Assembly: GCA_934552825.1 (NCBI GenBank)
Contig: CAKTEQ010000001.1
Coordinates: 248,001-312,000 of the forward strand
DNA from: an uncultured Oscillospiraceae bacterium
Lineage (GTDB): Bacteria; Bacillota; Clostridia; Oscillospirales; Oscillospiraceae
Length of the DNA stretch: 64,000 nucleotides
Direction of reading: 5' to 3'
Numbering within the stretch: position 1 is the first letter of the stretch; every line of letters starts with the position of its first letter. A program made the position numbers and the translations under genes. Under the pieces are notes generated by a model. The model was not told where the DNA came from and did no database searches. It saw only the letters and a program-made list of their open reading frames with translations. Positions 25,856 through 33,659 of the stretch are shown piece after piece.

Positions 25856-25875
25856 TGCAACATCGCTTTGTTGCA
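25856..25875. promoter_or_regulatory. candidate operator dyad upstream of binding-protein promoter
   Basis: TGCAAC-N8-GTTGCA, ending five bases before the -35 of the plus-strand promoter. Confidence 0.4.
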
Positions 25876-25880
25876 ACTTC

Positions 25881-25909
25881 TTGACTTTACTTCCCATAAC
25901 TGATATTTG
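25881..25909 (+). promoter_or_regulatory. promoter of binding-protein gene
   Basis: TTGACT (25881-25886), 17 bp, TATTTG (25904-25909). Confidence 0.5.
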
Positions 25910-26026
25910 TATCTAGAGGATTTTGACACCGTTCTCTGGAGTGGCTTCCCCCAGCGAACAATTCTTACAAGCGATGGATATTATTTGATAAGCATCACAC
26001 CGAAAACTTTAAATGGAGGTTTCCTG

Positions 26027-27121
26027 ATGAAAAAGTTGCTTTCTTTGATCCTGATTCTTGCAATTCTGTTTTCTCTTTGCTCTCTGGCCGCTTGTGGTGA
26101 GAAGAATAAAGAGCAGAAAGTCCCTGAAAATGAAGTCGAAAACACAGAAAATACTGAAACCGTTGAAGAAGAGGAGATTGATATCGAAACTCTCAAGGCC
26201 TCCAAGCCCAACGAGTATGTCCGGGAAAAGGTTGAAGCGGGCATCCCCGTGACTATCGCTTTCTGTGGCATGGCAAACGGTTACTTTACCATGACCCAGA
26301 TGGCGGGTGGCATCGGCGAGGCAATGGAGAAAGAGGGCTTCGTCTACCAGACAGCCTGCGCCGACTCGGACGTCTCCAAAATGCTTGACCAATGCGAGAA
26401 CTTCATCACTATGGGCTGCGCCGCTATCGTGCTTATGGCGGGCGACGGCAACCCCTTCGTAGACCTGAACACTCAGGCATTGGAGATGGGCACATATCTC
26501 GTTTTCTACGGCATTGACGTAGACTTCGACGCTCTCAATACTCAGACCGACACAAAGGCCGTCGGCGAGGCTTCCTCCCGTATGCTCCTTGAGTGGGCTG
26601 ACCAGCGCTATCCCGACGCTGGCGAGGGCGAACTCCATGCGGCTGTTCTGGGCCACGTGGGCATGCTTGAGACCAAGAACATGTACGACGGTGCTATGAG
26701 CGTGCTGAAGGCCGACCCCCGGGTCACCATCGGCTACTCCAATGACGGCGCGTTCTCCCTCGAGGACGGCTTTACATACACAGAAGCGGCTATGACCGCT
26801 GACCCGGATATCCGCCTCATCTGGGCGTTCCAGATGGGCACGGCTATCGGTGTAAACAGCTACCTTATCTCACAGGACTATGATCTCACCGAGTTCTGCG
26901 TGGTCGGCAACTCCGTTGACGATACCACTGAGCAGGCCCTTAAGGACGCCTCCGAGGGTAAGGGCACTATCCGCGGAACGATCCAGGCGGGTGAATCCGT
27001 GACAGCCACAACAGTCAAGCTCATTCTGGACGCGTTGGACGGCAAGGTGCAGCCTCCCTACACCGCGATGGATCCCCTGTATCCCGTGACGTCCTCCGAA
27101 TGGACGTTCAGCGGCATTTGA
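26027..27121 (+). CDS. orphan sugar-type substrate-binding lipoprotein
   Basis: A 364-residue periplasmic-binding-fold protein of the ribose/galactose type. The lipoprotein signal ends in SLAAC (Cys23). A Glu-rich linker (about 27-55) follows, then the two-lobe domain beginning PVTIAFCGMANGYF. No ABC permease or ATPase is encoded nearby; the next gene is an MFS carrier. It may feed a distant ABC system or act as a sensor. ATG at 26027 has GGAGG upstream and starts the signal peptide. Confidence 0.85.
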   Translation: MKKLLSLILILAILFSLCSLAACGEKNKEQKVPENEVENTENTETVEEEEIDIETLKASKPNEYVREKVEAGIPVTIAFCGMANGYFTMTQMAGGIGEAMEKEGFVYQTACADSDVSKMLDQCENFITMGCAAIVLMAGDGNPFVDLNTQALEMGTYLVFYGIDVDFDALNTQTDTKAVGEASSRMLLEWADQRYPDAGEGELHAAVLGHVGMLETKNMYDGAMSVLKADPRVTIGYSNDGAFSLEDGFTYTEAAMTADPDIRLIWAFQMGTAIGVNSYLISQDYDLTEFCVVGNSVDDTTEQALKDASEGKGTIRGTIQAGESVTATTVKLILDALDGKVQPPYTAMDPLYPVTSSEWTFSGI

Positions 27122-27151
27122 TCATTACGTTCACTGTAAAACTTTATAATT

Positions 27152-27187
27152 AAAGCAGAGGCGTGCTCTTTGCACGCCTCTGCTTTT
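27152..27187. terminator. terminator after binding-protein gene
   Basis: A 15-bp stem AAAGCAGAGGCGTGC with its complement, 5-nt loop, TTTT on the plus strand. Confidence 0.88.
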
Positions 27188-27260
27188 CGGGAGCCTTCTG
27201 CGACCCCCCCTTATCAAATTTGCTATATACATTTTTCCCGGACGGAGGTTATTACCCTAA

Positions 27261-28508
27261 ATGATAAACACAAAAAAACCGTGGCTCGCCGCCGTGGGTG
27301 CGTTTCTCATGCTTTTCGCTGTTGGACTCACCTCGGGGGGGCTGTCTGTCTTCTACCTGCCTGTTACGGAGGATCTTGGCTTTTCCCAGACCTCCTTTTC
27401 AATGTACATATCAATAATCGCCCTGACTGGTATCGTGAGCTTCCCCCTAAGCGGAAGCCTCACCTCAAAGTATAACCGGCACATCCGCTGGTTCGTGCGT
27501 GCCGGCGCCGTTGGTTGTCTCCTGTGCTTCTTCCTCTATTCCAGGGCGAAGAGCCTCGCACTGTTCTATGCAGCGTCGGTCCTTATGGGCTTTTTCGTCT
27601 CCACATACGCTAATGTTATCGCGACGTCTATCGTTAACAACTGGTTTTACAGCCGCCGTGCGCTGATCGTATCAGTGATATACACGGGTACAAGTCTCGG
27701 CAGCATCTTCTTTGTTCAGTTGGGCAGCTCCATAATTCTAAATCTGGGCTGGCGGGCAGCATACGTCATTCTCGGAGGCATCGACTGCCTTATCCTGCTG
27801 ATAGCCTCCTGCCTTATCTCCCCCAAGCCGGAACTTCTCGGGCTCTATCCCTATGGCTGGGACAACTCCGCCCAAGCACAGAGTGCCGCACCTCAGACGG
27901 GGCTCACCTTGCCCCAGGCGCTCAAAACTCTCTCCTTCTGGGTGCTGAGCATCGGCATTTTCATCGGATGCATCTATGTAATGGGCATTCAGCAGTCGAT
28001 AGTCCCCTCTCTCCAGGTGGATTTCGGCTATACGCCCATTGCCGCCGCTGCCATTTTCTCTGTCTATAACATATCCTGTTGCGTAGGTAAGATACTCATG
28101 GGTGTTGTGATGGACCGCTGGGGCTTTGTAGCCGCTCTCATCTATATGCTCGTGCTCCTGACGGCGGCGATGATATTGATGCTCAACGCCTCTGTTACGG
28201 CTGTCGCCGTGGCGTTTGCCGTGTGCTTCGGACTCGGCAATATGTTTGCCAGCGTGATAGCCTCCAATTCCACCTCGGGCATCTTCGGTGTGCGGGATTA
28301 CAGCTCAATTTTTGGTGCTGTGACAATCTTCTATGTAGTTGGCATGGCGGTGGGCCCTCTCGCCGCTGGCAGCATCGTGGATATGACCGGCAGTTATCAT
28401 AAGTCCTGGTATGTCTACGGTGCGCTCATACTCATATCCGGAGCAATAGTCCTTGCGGCATACCTTTCCCGGAATAAGCTGCGGGAAAAATACAGCGATC
28501 AGTTCTGA
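27261..28508 (+). CDS. MFS transporter, OFA (oxalate/formate antiporter)-like
   Basis: A 415-residue carrier with 12 predicted helices and a short cytosolic loop near residue 205. The N-terminal TSGGLSVFYLPVTEDLGFSQT region and the ELLGLYPYG stretch before the middle loop resemble the oxalate:formate antiporter group, which moves small organic acids. It probably imports the acid degraded by the island or exports a product. GGAGG lies 12 bases before the ATG. Confidence 0.85.
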   Translation: MINTKKPWLAAVGAFLMLFAVGLTSGGLSVFYLPVTEDLGFSQTSFSMYISIIALTGIVSFPLSGSLTSKYNRHIRWFVRAGAVGCLLCFFLYSRAKSLALFYAASVLMGFFVSTYANVIATSIVNNWFYSRRALIVSVIYTGTSLGSIFFVQLGSSIILNLGWRAAYVILGGIDCLILLIASCLISPKPELLGLYPYGWDNSAQAQSAAPQTGLTLPQALKTLSFWVLSIGIFIGCIYVMGIQQSIVPSLQVDFGYTPIAAAAIFSVYNISCCVGKILMGVVMDRWGFVAALIYMLVLLTAAMILMLNASVTAVAVAFAVCFGLGNMFASVIASNSTSGIFGVRDYSSIFGAVTIFYVVGMAVGPLAAGSIVDMTGSYHKSWYVYGALILISGAIVLAAYLSRNKLREKYSDQF

Positions 28509-28509
28509 C

Positions 28510-28547
28510 AAAACGCCGTGGGCCGGCAAATGGACCCACGGCGTTTT
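28510..28547. terminator. terminator after MFS gene
   Basis: A 13-bp stem AAAACGCCGTGGG with its complement and a 12-nt loop, TTTT on the plus strand. Confidence 0.85.
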
Positions 28548-28642
28548 ATATCCTAAAATAACAAAAACGAGGATAAAATCAATGCACAATCTCGCAGATT
28601 TATCTCCCTTAATGCAACTTCCGGCACTGACCCTCAGCGCCA

Positions 28643-28671
28643 TTGACACCCCCGAAAACCCGGTACATAAT
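28643..28671 (+). promoter_or_regulatory. promoter of crotonase-buk operon
   Basis: TTGACA (28643-28648), 17 bp, CATAAT (28666-28671). A leader of about 95 nt follows, with a stem of 10 bp and one bulge (28691-28700 with 28719-28729). Confidence 0.75.
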
Positions 28672-28774
28672 TGACTTGTCAAAACCCTCACTGCCAAGGA
28701 AACAGCTTCCGGGGCCTGTCCTTTGGCAGAATTCCGAGTCCCGGGCAACTCAAATACAACAGGAGGAATTTTAG

Positions 28775-29764
28775 ATGCGTAAAGCTTTGTTTGAAAAATC
28801 CGATGCCGGTCAGTGGACACCCCGCGCCGTACATATCCCTTTCGTCCCCTATGAGGAGTACACAAAGATCCTCGCCGAGGGCTTCAAGTTCAAGCGCAAG
28901 GACGGCATAGTCGAGATCAAGATGCACACAAACGGCGGCCCCATGAGCTGGGACGGCCTGCACCACAGAGGCATATGGCAGATGTGCTGCTATGTCGGCC
29001 AGGACCGTGACAACGAGATAGTCATCCTGGGCGGCGAAGGCGACCAGTTCACCGCCAGCATCACAGGCGGCGATGGCAAGGTTACAACAAGAGAAGAGGC
29101 CAAGGCCAACGGCGGCCAGGCAAAAGACGAGTCCGCCGGCTTCATGGACCTGCACCCCCTCTACGAGTGGTGCTACTACGATGGCTGCAACGAGATCGAG
29201 GGCCTTGTGAATGACCTTGAGCAGCCCACCATCGGCATCATGAACGGCCCCGGGTTCCACACGGATATCGTTCTCTTCTGCGACATCACTCTCGCGGCTG
29301 AGCACGCATGGACCTCCGATATGCACTTCCAGATCAACATGATCCCCGGCGACGGCATCCAGATCGCATGGCGCGAGCTGCTGGGCCGCAAGAGATTTGC
29401 CTACGCTGAGTACACAGGCCAGATCCTCACGGCCAAGAAGATGCTCGAGTACGGCATGGTCAACGAGGTCATCCCCCTGGAGAAGATCTACGACAGAGCC
29501 TGGGAGATTGCAGAGCTCATGATGGCTTCCGCCTCCTCCGCAACACGCCGCGTCACAGCTCAGGTCCTGCGCGGGCCCTGGAAGGAAGACCTCGCGAAGG
29601 AGCTGCGCCCCAACTTTGGCACAGAGATGTGGATAACTGCTGCGGAGCATTCTCCTCACGACAACATGTTCTGGATCTGCAAGACCATCGAGGCAGAGGC
29701 TGCCATGGAAGACGAGCGCAACGGTCTCGTTACATATCCCAAGCTGGGCGAGATCGAGCTGTAA
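28775..29764 (+). CDS. crotonase-family hydrolase resembling 6-oxocamphor hydrolase
   Basis: A 329-residue enoyl-CoA hydratase/isomerase superfamily protein. Several stretches recall 6-oxocamphor hydrolase, a crotonase that splits beta-diketones by water: the DREN-like DRDNEIVIL, the MHFQ...IPGDG region with His and Asp, and GMVNEVIP...RAWEIAELM. An insert near residues 90-120 is extra. This comparison is from memory, so a CoA-dependent hydratase is not excluded. A retro-Claisen role fits the thiolase and BKACE neighbours. AGGAGG precedes the ATG; butyrate kinase follows in the same operon. Confidence 0.7.
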   Translation: MRKALFEKSDAGQWTPRAVHIPFVPYEEYTKILAEGFKFKRKDGIVEIKMHTNGGPMSWDGLHHRGIWQMCCYVGQDRDNEIVILGGEGDQFTASITGGDGKVTTREEAKANGGQAKDESAGFMDLHPLYEWCYYDGCNEIEGLVNDLEQPTIGIMNGPGFHTDIVLFCDITLAAEHAWTSDMHFQINMIPGDGIQIAWRELLGRKRFAYAEYTGQILTAKKMLEYGMVNEVIPLEKIYDRAWEIAELMMASASSATRRVTAQVLRGPWKEDLAKELRPNFGTEMWITAAEHSPHDNMFWICKTIEAEAAMEDERNGLVTYPKLGEIEL

Positions 29765-29797
29765 TCGGTTCAGCAGCTCGGCGGCTCGGAGGTCCAT

Positions 29798-30934
29798 ATG
29801 GAAAAAAAGCGTATTTTTGTGATAAATCCCGGATCCACATCCACGAAGATCGCCCTGTTCGAGAACGAGCAGTGCCTGTTCCGCCAGTCTCTTCCCGTGG
29901 ACACGGAAGCTGTGAAAACCATGTATAAGGCTGTGGAGCAGCTGCCCATGCGCCTCGCCGCCGTGGAGGATTTCATCCGGGAAAACGGCATTGACTTCAA
30001 CACCGTCGATATCATAGCCTGCAGGGGCGGCATGATCCCCCCCTGCAGGAACCTCTCCGGCAAGGAGCCGGAAGGCGTTGCCTTCCAGGTGAACCGGCTG
30101 ATGGTGGACGTAGTCGCGAACTTCGCCCAGGCGCAGCACGCGGCGTCCCTCGCCTGCATGATAGGTCTCGGGCTCTCCGAGCGGTACGGCGGCATCCCCT
30201 GCATCATCTACGATTCGGTGCTCTCCTATGAGTACTGCAAAGAGGCGCAGTACACAGGGCTCCCCGGCTTCATGAACAACGGCAGCGGACACGTGCTCAA
30301 CGGGCGCATCGTATCCAGGAAAGCCGCTGAAAAAATGGGGCGCAATTACGAGGACTGCAATTTCGTCCTCGCCCATCTGGGCGGCGGCTGCACCGTGCAG
30401 GCCCACCGCAGAGGCAAGATAATCGACAGCACCTATGACGTAATCTCCCCGGAGCGTCTCGGGCGGGTGCAGAGCATAAAGCTCGCTGCCCTGTGCTACA
30501 GCGGGAAATACACAAAGCCTGAGCTGGACAAAATGATGACCGGCGGCAGCGGCTTCATCGCCTATACCGGCACAAGCGATTGCCGGGAGATCGCCCGGCG
30601 GGCTGAAAACGGCGATGAGACGGCGGCTTTCATGTTCGATCTCATGGCCTACCAGCTTGCGAAGGCCATTGGCGAAATGGCGGGCGCCCTGGAGGGCAAT
30701 GTGGACCGTGTGGTCTTTACCGGCGGCATTGCGAACGTGAGTATGCTTATGGATAAGATCCTGCCTAAGGTCAGGTATCTTGCGCCCGCGGAGGTCATCC
30801 CCGGCGAGCTCGAAATGGAGGCTCTCGCTATGGGCGGGCAGCGTGTTGCGATGGGGCTGGAAAAAGCCAATGAATTCAATATGATACCGGAGCAATTCGG
30901 TACACTTGAGGAATTCTACGACGCAATAAAATAA
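29798..30934 (+). CDS. buk: butyrate (branched-chain acid) kinase, first copy
   Basis: A 378-residue ASKHA kinase that makes ATP and a short-chain acid from acyl phosphate. The N-terminal INPGSTSTKIAL phosphate-binding loop, AHLGGGC in the middle and VFTGGIAN near the end are typical. It is 33 bp after the crotonase gene, with GGAGG before the ATG. With PduL it gives a complete acyl-CoA to acid plus ATP route. Specificity between butyrate, isobutyrate and others is not readable. Confidence 0.93.
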   Translation: MEKKRIFVINPGSTSTKIALFENEQCLFRQSLPVDTEAVKTMYKAVEQLPMRLAAVEDFIRENGIDFNTVDIIACRGGMIPPCRNLSGKEPEGVAFQVNRLMVDVVANFAQAQHAASLACMIGLGLSERYGGIPCIIYDSVLSYEYCKEAQYTGLPGFMNNGSGHVLNGRIVSRKAAEKMGRNYEDCNFVLAHLGGGCTVQAHRRGKIIDSTYDVISPERLGRVQSIKLAALCYSGKYTKPELDKMMTGGSGFIAYTGTSDCREIARRAENGDETAAFMFDLMAYQLAKAIGEMAGALEGNVDRVVFTGGIANVSMLMDKILPKVRYLAPAEVIPGELEMEALAMGGQRVAMGLEKANEFNMIPEQFGTLEEFYDAIK

Positions 30935-30975
30935 AAAGGAAGCACTATTGCTTAAGCAGTAGTGCTTCCTTTTTT
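30933..30975. terminator. bidirectional terminator
   Basis: Stem AAAAAGGAAGCACTA with its complement; the loop contains a further TGCTTAAGCA palindrome. It lies between the converging buk and AroB-like genes. Confidence 0.88.
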
Positions 30976-32048
30976 CAGTCTGAAAGTCCCGCTTCAAGGA
31001 ACTCCCGGAGCTTTTGAACGGGCATGGGATACCATGCGCAGCGCCCCGGTTCCACAGGCAGTATCAGAGGGATCACATTTTCCCCCGTCTGCTCCATGAC
31101 TATCGACCCAAAGAACTGCTCCGCCGTCAGGCGGCAGCCAGTAGGCAGGCAATTCGCCAGCAGCGCCTTTTCAATGGGCGCGTAAGTCTCGACCGAACAC
31201 ATTCCGCTCCTGTAGGCAGCCCGGGACATCACCGCCATACCAACTGCCAGCGCCTGTCCCGAACTCACCTTGCCCCTGCTGGCCCGGCGCAGTATGCCCC
31301 CTATGGTATCTCCAAAGTGCAGCAGGCCTGCCGTGTCCCCTTCTGTCTCGCTGCCAGCGTAGAATGACGCCCGTATCTTCATACAGTTCCGGATCACATC
31401 CTCGAGCATATTCCGGTAGTTATACTGCAGCGTCTCCAGCAAAGTTGGCGACGCCAGCGCCCCAAGACGTATCATCTCTGCCGCGCCGTCGCAGAACATC
31501 TGCTGGTCCAGGGCATTTAGCACGCCTGTGTCGCAGAACACGACCGCCGGAGGGTATTTTAACGACAGCAGATCCTCCCCGGCATCCAGATCCAGCCACG
31601 ATACGCCGCCGACGGTAGACGAAACAGCCGCAGCCAGCGTCGTGGGGAACAGCACATAGGGTATGCCGCCCATATAGCTGCCCGCTGCAAAACCTGTGCA
31701 GTCGCACAGAGAACCGCCGCCAAAGGCTATGAGAATATCCCGCTTGTCAACATGGGAATTACCGATACTTTCCAGCAGGTCCTTCACTGCGGAAATATTC
31801 TTGCCCTCTCTGCCCTCAGGCGCCATATATTTAACGACGATAAATCCCGCCGCCATAAGACTGTTCGCCAGCTTATCCCCGTAAAGGCCGTCAACAGTGT
31901 CATCCATTACAACGATCGCCGCCCGGGCTTCGGGGAATTTTTCCCGCAGCGCTCCCCCCGCTTCGGTGAGGCAGTCGTCGCCGGTATACGTCTCCGGCAA
32001 TAACGCGCGCAGTCTCGCCTCAGCCTTTCTTCTGTCTTCTGTTCTCAT
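30975..32048 (-). CDS. divergent 3-dehydroquinate synthase-like protein
   Basis: A 357-residue member of the sugar phosphate cyclase/dehydroquinate synthase fold. The nucleotide-binding AFGGGSLCDCTGF and VLFPTTL segments match AroB. Conserved catalytic parts do not: SSVGGK reads STVGGVSW, EVIKYG reads EMIRLG, and the HGEAV histidine region reads SSGQALAVGM. It is therefore unlikely to be the housekeeping AroB and may use another substrate. The gene stands alone, with a promoter and a strong palindrome at its start. Confidence 0.65.
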   Translation of the reverse strand: MRTEDRRKAEARLRALLPETYTGDDCLTEAGGALREKFPEARAAIVVMDDTVDGLYGDKLANSLMAAGFIVVKYMAPEGREGKNISAVKDLLESIGNSHVDKRDILIAFGGGSLCDCTGFAAGSYMGGIPYVLFPTTLAAAVSSTVGGVSWLDLDAGEDLLSLKYPPAVVFCDTGVLNALDQQMFCDGAAEMIRLGALASPTLLETLQYNYRNMLEDVIRNCMKIRASFYAGSETEGDTAGLLHFGDTIGGILRRASRGKVSSGQALAVGMAVMSRAAYRSGMCSVETYAPIEKALLANCLPTGCRLTAEQFFGSIVMEQTGENVIPLILPVEPGRCAWYPMPVQKLREFLEAGLSD

Positions 32049-32066
32049 GGCAAAGCCTCCCTGCGA

Positions 32067-32091
32067 ATAATTGTAATTAATTTACAATTAT
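32067..32091. promoter_or_regulatory. operator-like palindrome at AroB-like promoter
   Basis: A perfect 10-bp inverted repeat ATAATTGTAA-N5-TTACAATTAT between the -10 box and the ribosome binding site of the minus-strand gene. Size and AT-rich composition fit a MarR-type site. Confidence 0.6.
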
Positions 32092-32118
32092 GTTACCACA
32101 GGGAAAAATGCAATTCAA
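32090..32118 (-). promoter_or_regulatory. promoter of AroB-like gene
   Basis: On the minus strand TTGAAT (32113-32118), 17 bp, TAACAT (32090-32095); the operator overlaps its downstream edge. Confidence 0.6.
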
Positions 32119-32200
32119 TCTGGGATGTTATGCATTATCCGTATCAAGCTTATTTTGTACTGCTAAATCTGAAAAACACCGTGTATTCTTACATTTTTAT

Positions 32201-32236
32201 AACATTTTGTTTTATAAATTAATAAAACAAAATGTT
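32201..32236. promoter_or_regulatory. 15-bp perfect palindrome upstream of XRE gene
   Basis: AACATTTTGTTTTAT-N6-ATAAAACAAAATGTT, perfect over 15 bp, just before a TATACT -10 box (32242-32247). Probably an operator for the small regulator encoded next. Confidence 0.6.
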
Positions 32237-32271
32237 TTGCCTATACTCTTCCGTGAAGGAGGGATCGGCAA

Positions 32272-32493
32272 ATGTATGAGAGAATACGCCACTTAAGAGA
32301 AGACCACGACCTGACTCAAAAGGAACTCGCCGCATACCTGCGCTGCTCTCAGGTGTGCTACTCACACTATGAACTCGGCAGGCGGGATATTCCCACCGAC
32401 GTGCTGATACGCCTTGCTGATTTCTACCTCACAAGTGTGGATTATCTCCTCGGTCTGACTGATGAGACCGCGCCCTATCCTAAAAAACGGTAA
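32272..32493 (+). CDS. small XRE-family helix-turn-helix regulator
   Basis: 73 residues, almost entirely an HTH_3 domain: LTQKELAAYLRCSQVCYSHYELGRR (about 14-38) holds the recognition helix, followed by LADFYLTSVDYLLGLT. There is no sensor domain. Such proteins are often autoregulated, and the palindrome just upstream would suit that. AGGAGG lies nine bases before the ATG. Targets beyond its own gene are unknown. Confidence 0.88.
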   Translation: MYERIRHLREDHDLTQKELAAYLRCSQVCYSHYELGRRDIPTDVLIRLADFYLTSVDYLLGLTDETAPYPKKR

Positions 32494-32537
32494 AAATAAA
32501 GCGCCCTGAGATATTTCTTATCAGGGCGCTTTATTTT
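32493..32537. terminator. bidirectional terminator
   Basis: A 17-bp stem AAAATAAAGCGCCCTGA with its complement and an 11-nt loop, between the converging XRE gene and the unknown gene. Confidence 0.9.
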
Positions 32538-33453
32538 ATCTTATATACTGGACGCTGTCATCCGATTTCATTCCGGGCGGAATATCGTTCAGCTGCGGCA
32601 CCATGCACACTGTGGTATCGTTGGATAGGTCCTTTATTTCGCCGGTGTACCCGAAAGCGACAGGCTGGTATTCCCGCAAAATATCCTGTTCCTCCACGAG
32701 CCTGTGTTTCAGATCCTCCCGCTGCTGCGCGACTATTTTGAGCAGCTCTGCGGCTCGTCTGTCCAACTCGGTTATCTTTCGGTCCGCTTCCCGTCTGCCT
32801 TTAAGGTCAAAGAATTTAAGAGAGCTTTTCTGATTTTTAAGACGCAGTATTTCCGCCTTAAGCTCATTTCTCTCCGCCTCCTCGGGGAGGTCTTTCAGGG
32901 TCGTCTCTATCAGTTCCACATTGTCCCGGGCAGCCAGAGTCTTCTCAACCGCTTCCTTCACGGCGAGGGCATCTCTCCGCTCTTCGGCATTATCCAGTAT
33001 CATATCCTGCGCATATTTAATACACCAGTTGATCGCTTTGTCCACGTCGTAGAAGACTTGGGGGAAGTTTTTATCTTTCAGATCGACCATGGACTTATTA
33101 GAGTTTGACAAGGGCATCCACGGCTCACCGCTGCCGCAATTCGGACACACATGGGATACCCCGGATATCCTCGCCCGGCAGCCGCACCCCGCTTCAGGGT
33201 TGCTGGTGTGGATCTCCTCATCAAGAACATCGTGAAAACGCCGGCACGCCCCCACCCGCGCTATCGCCTCGCCGATCGCGTAATGGGACACACGCCTCGC
33301 CGATTCTCTGGAATCGCTCACGTCGAAGTAGCCATACCCGCTCACCGCCTGAACGTGTACTGTGGCCATATGTACTATGGGTGCCCCACACCTGGAGCAG
33401 ACGTGCCTGAGAAGAATATTCTGTGTTCTCGTAGCAGTTATTGTTCCTGGCAT
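32536..33453 (-). CDS. unknown protein with two zinc ribbons and a coiled coil
   Basis: 305 residues that I do not recognise as a named family. The first ribbon begins at CSRCG (19-23). A second cysteine group, CGCRARISGVSHVCPNCG, lies near residues 89-106. Residues about 150-260 are rich in Glu, Lys, Arg and Leu with heptad spacing and should form a coiled coil. No signal peptide or membrane segment is seen. ATG at 33453 with AGGAGGT upstream is chosen over a TTG at 33468. It lies downstream of the tRNA cluster but is separated from it by a terminator. Confidence 0.7.
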   Translation of the reverse strand: MPGTITATRTQNILLRHVCSRCGAPIVHMATVHVQAVSGYGYFDVSDSRESARRVSHYAIGEAIARVGACRRFHDVLDEEIHTSNPEAGCGCRARISGVSHVCPNCGSGEPWMPLSNSNKSMVDLKDKNFPQVFYDVDKAINWCIKYAQDMILDNAEERRDALAVKEAVEKTLAARDNVELIETTLKDLPEEAERNELKAEILRLKNQKSSLKFFDLKGRREADRKITELDRRAAELLKIVAQQREDLKHRLVEEQDILREYQPVAFGYTGEIKDLSNDTTVCMVPQLNDIPPGMKSDDSVQYIR

Positions 33454-33510
33454 TGCTTTCACCTCCAAGTACTTAAATTATTTCATAAAAGCACCTGCCT
33501 GTCAAACAGA

Positions 33511-33538
33511 AAAGGCCGCGGCACATGCCGCGGCCTTT
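33511..33538 (-). terminator. terminator after tRNA cluster
   Basis: Stem AAAGGCCGCGGCA / TGCCGCGGCCTTT with a two-base gap, directly after the tRNA-Val CCA end; TTTTCTG follows on the minus strand. Confidence 0.88.
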
Positions 33539-33614
33539 GGTGGAGACTGGCGGACTCGAACCGTCGACCTCCTGCGTGTGAAGCAGGCGCTCTAACCAGC
33601 TGAGCTAAGCCTCC
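33538..33614 (-). tRNA. tRNA-Val (CAC)
   Basis: Cloverleaf on the minus strand: GGAGGCT acceptor, GCTC/GAGC D stem, CCTGC-TTCACAC-GCAGG anticodon arm with CAC, TTCGAGT T-loop, encoded CCA. The T stem has one A-C mismatch. Confidence 0.92.
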
Positions 33615-33659
33615 ATATACAACGAGGGAGTCTCTTTCAAAAACTCCCTCAAAGATTTC

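Larger units (their letters stand above)
25645..26026. other. divergent regulatory region between lysR and binding-protein gene
   Basis: 382 bp without a gene. It contains the lysR promoter (25705-25733), an AT-rich middle, a TGCAAC-N8-GTTGCA dyad (25856-25875) and the plus promoter (25881-25909). No small frame with a ribosome binding site is seen. Confidence 0.6.

Noticed and set aside
28688..30997. 769-residue open frame on the minus strand
   Set aside because: It is antisense to the crotonase and butyrate kinase genes, has no family likeness, and arises from the GC-rich third positions of the real genes.
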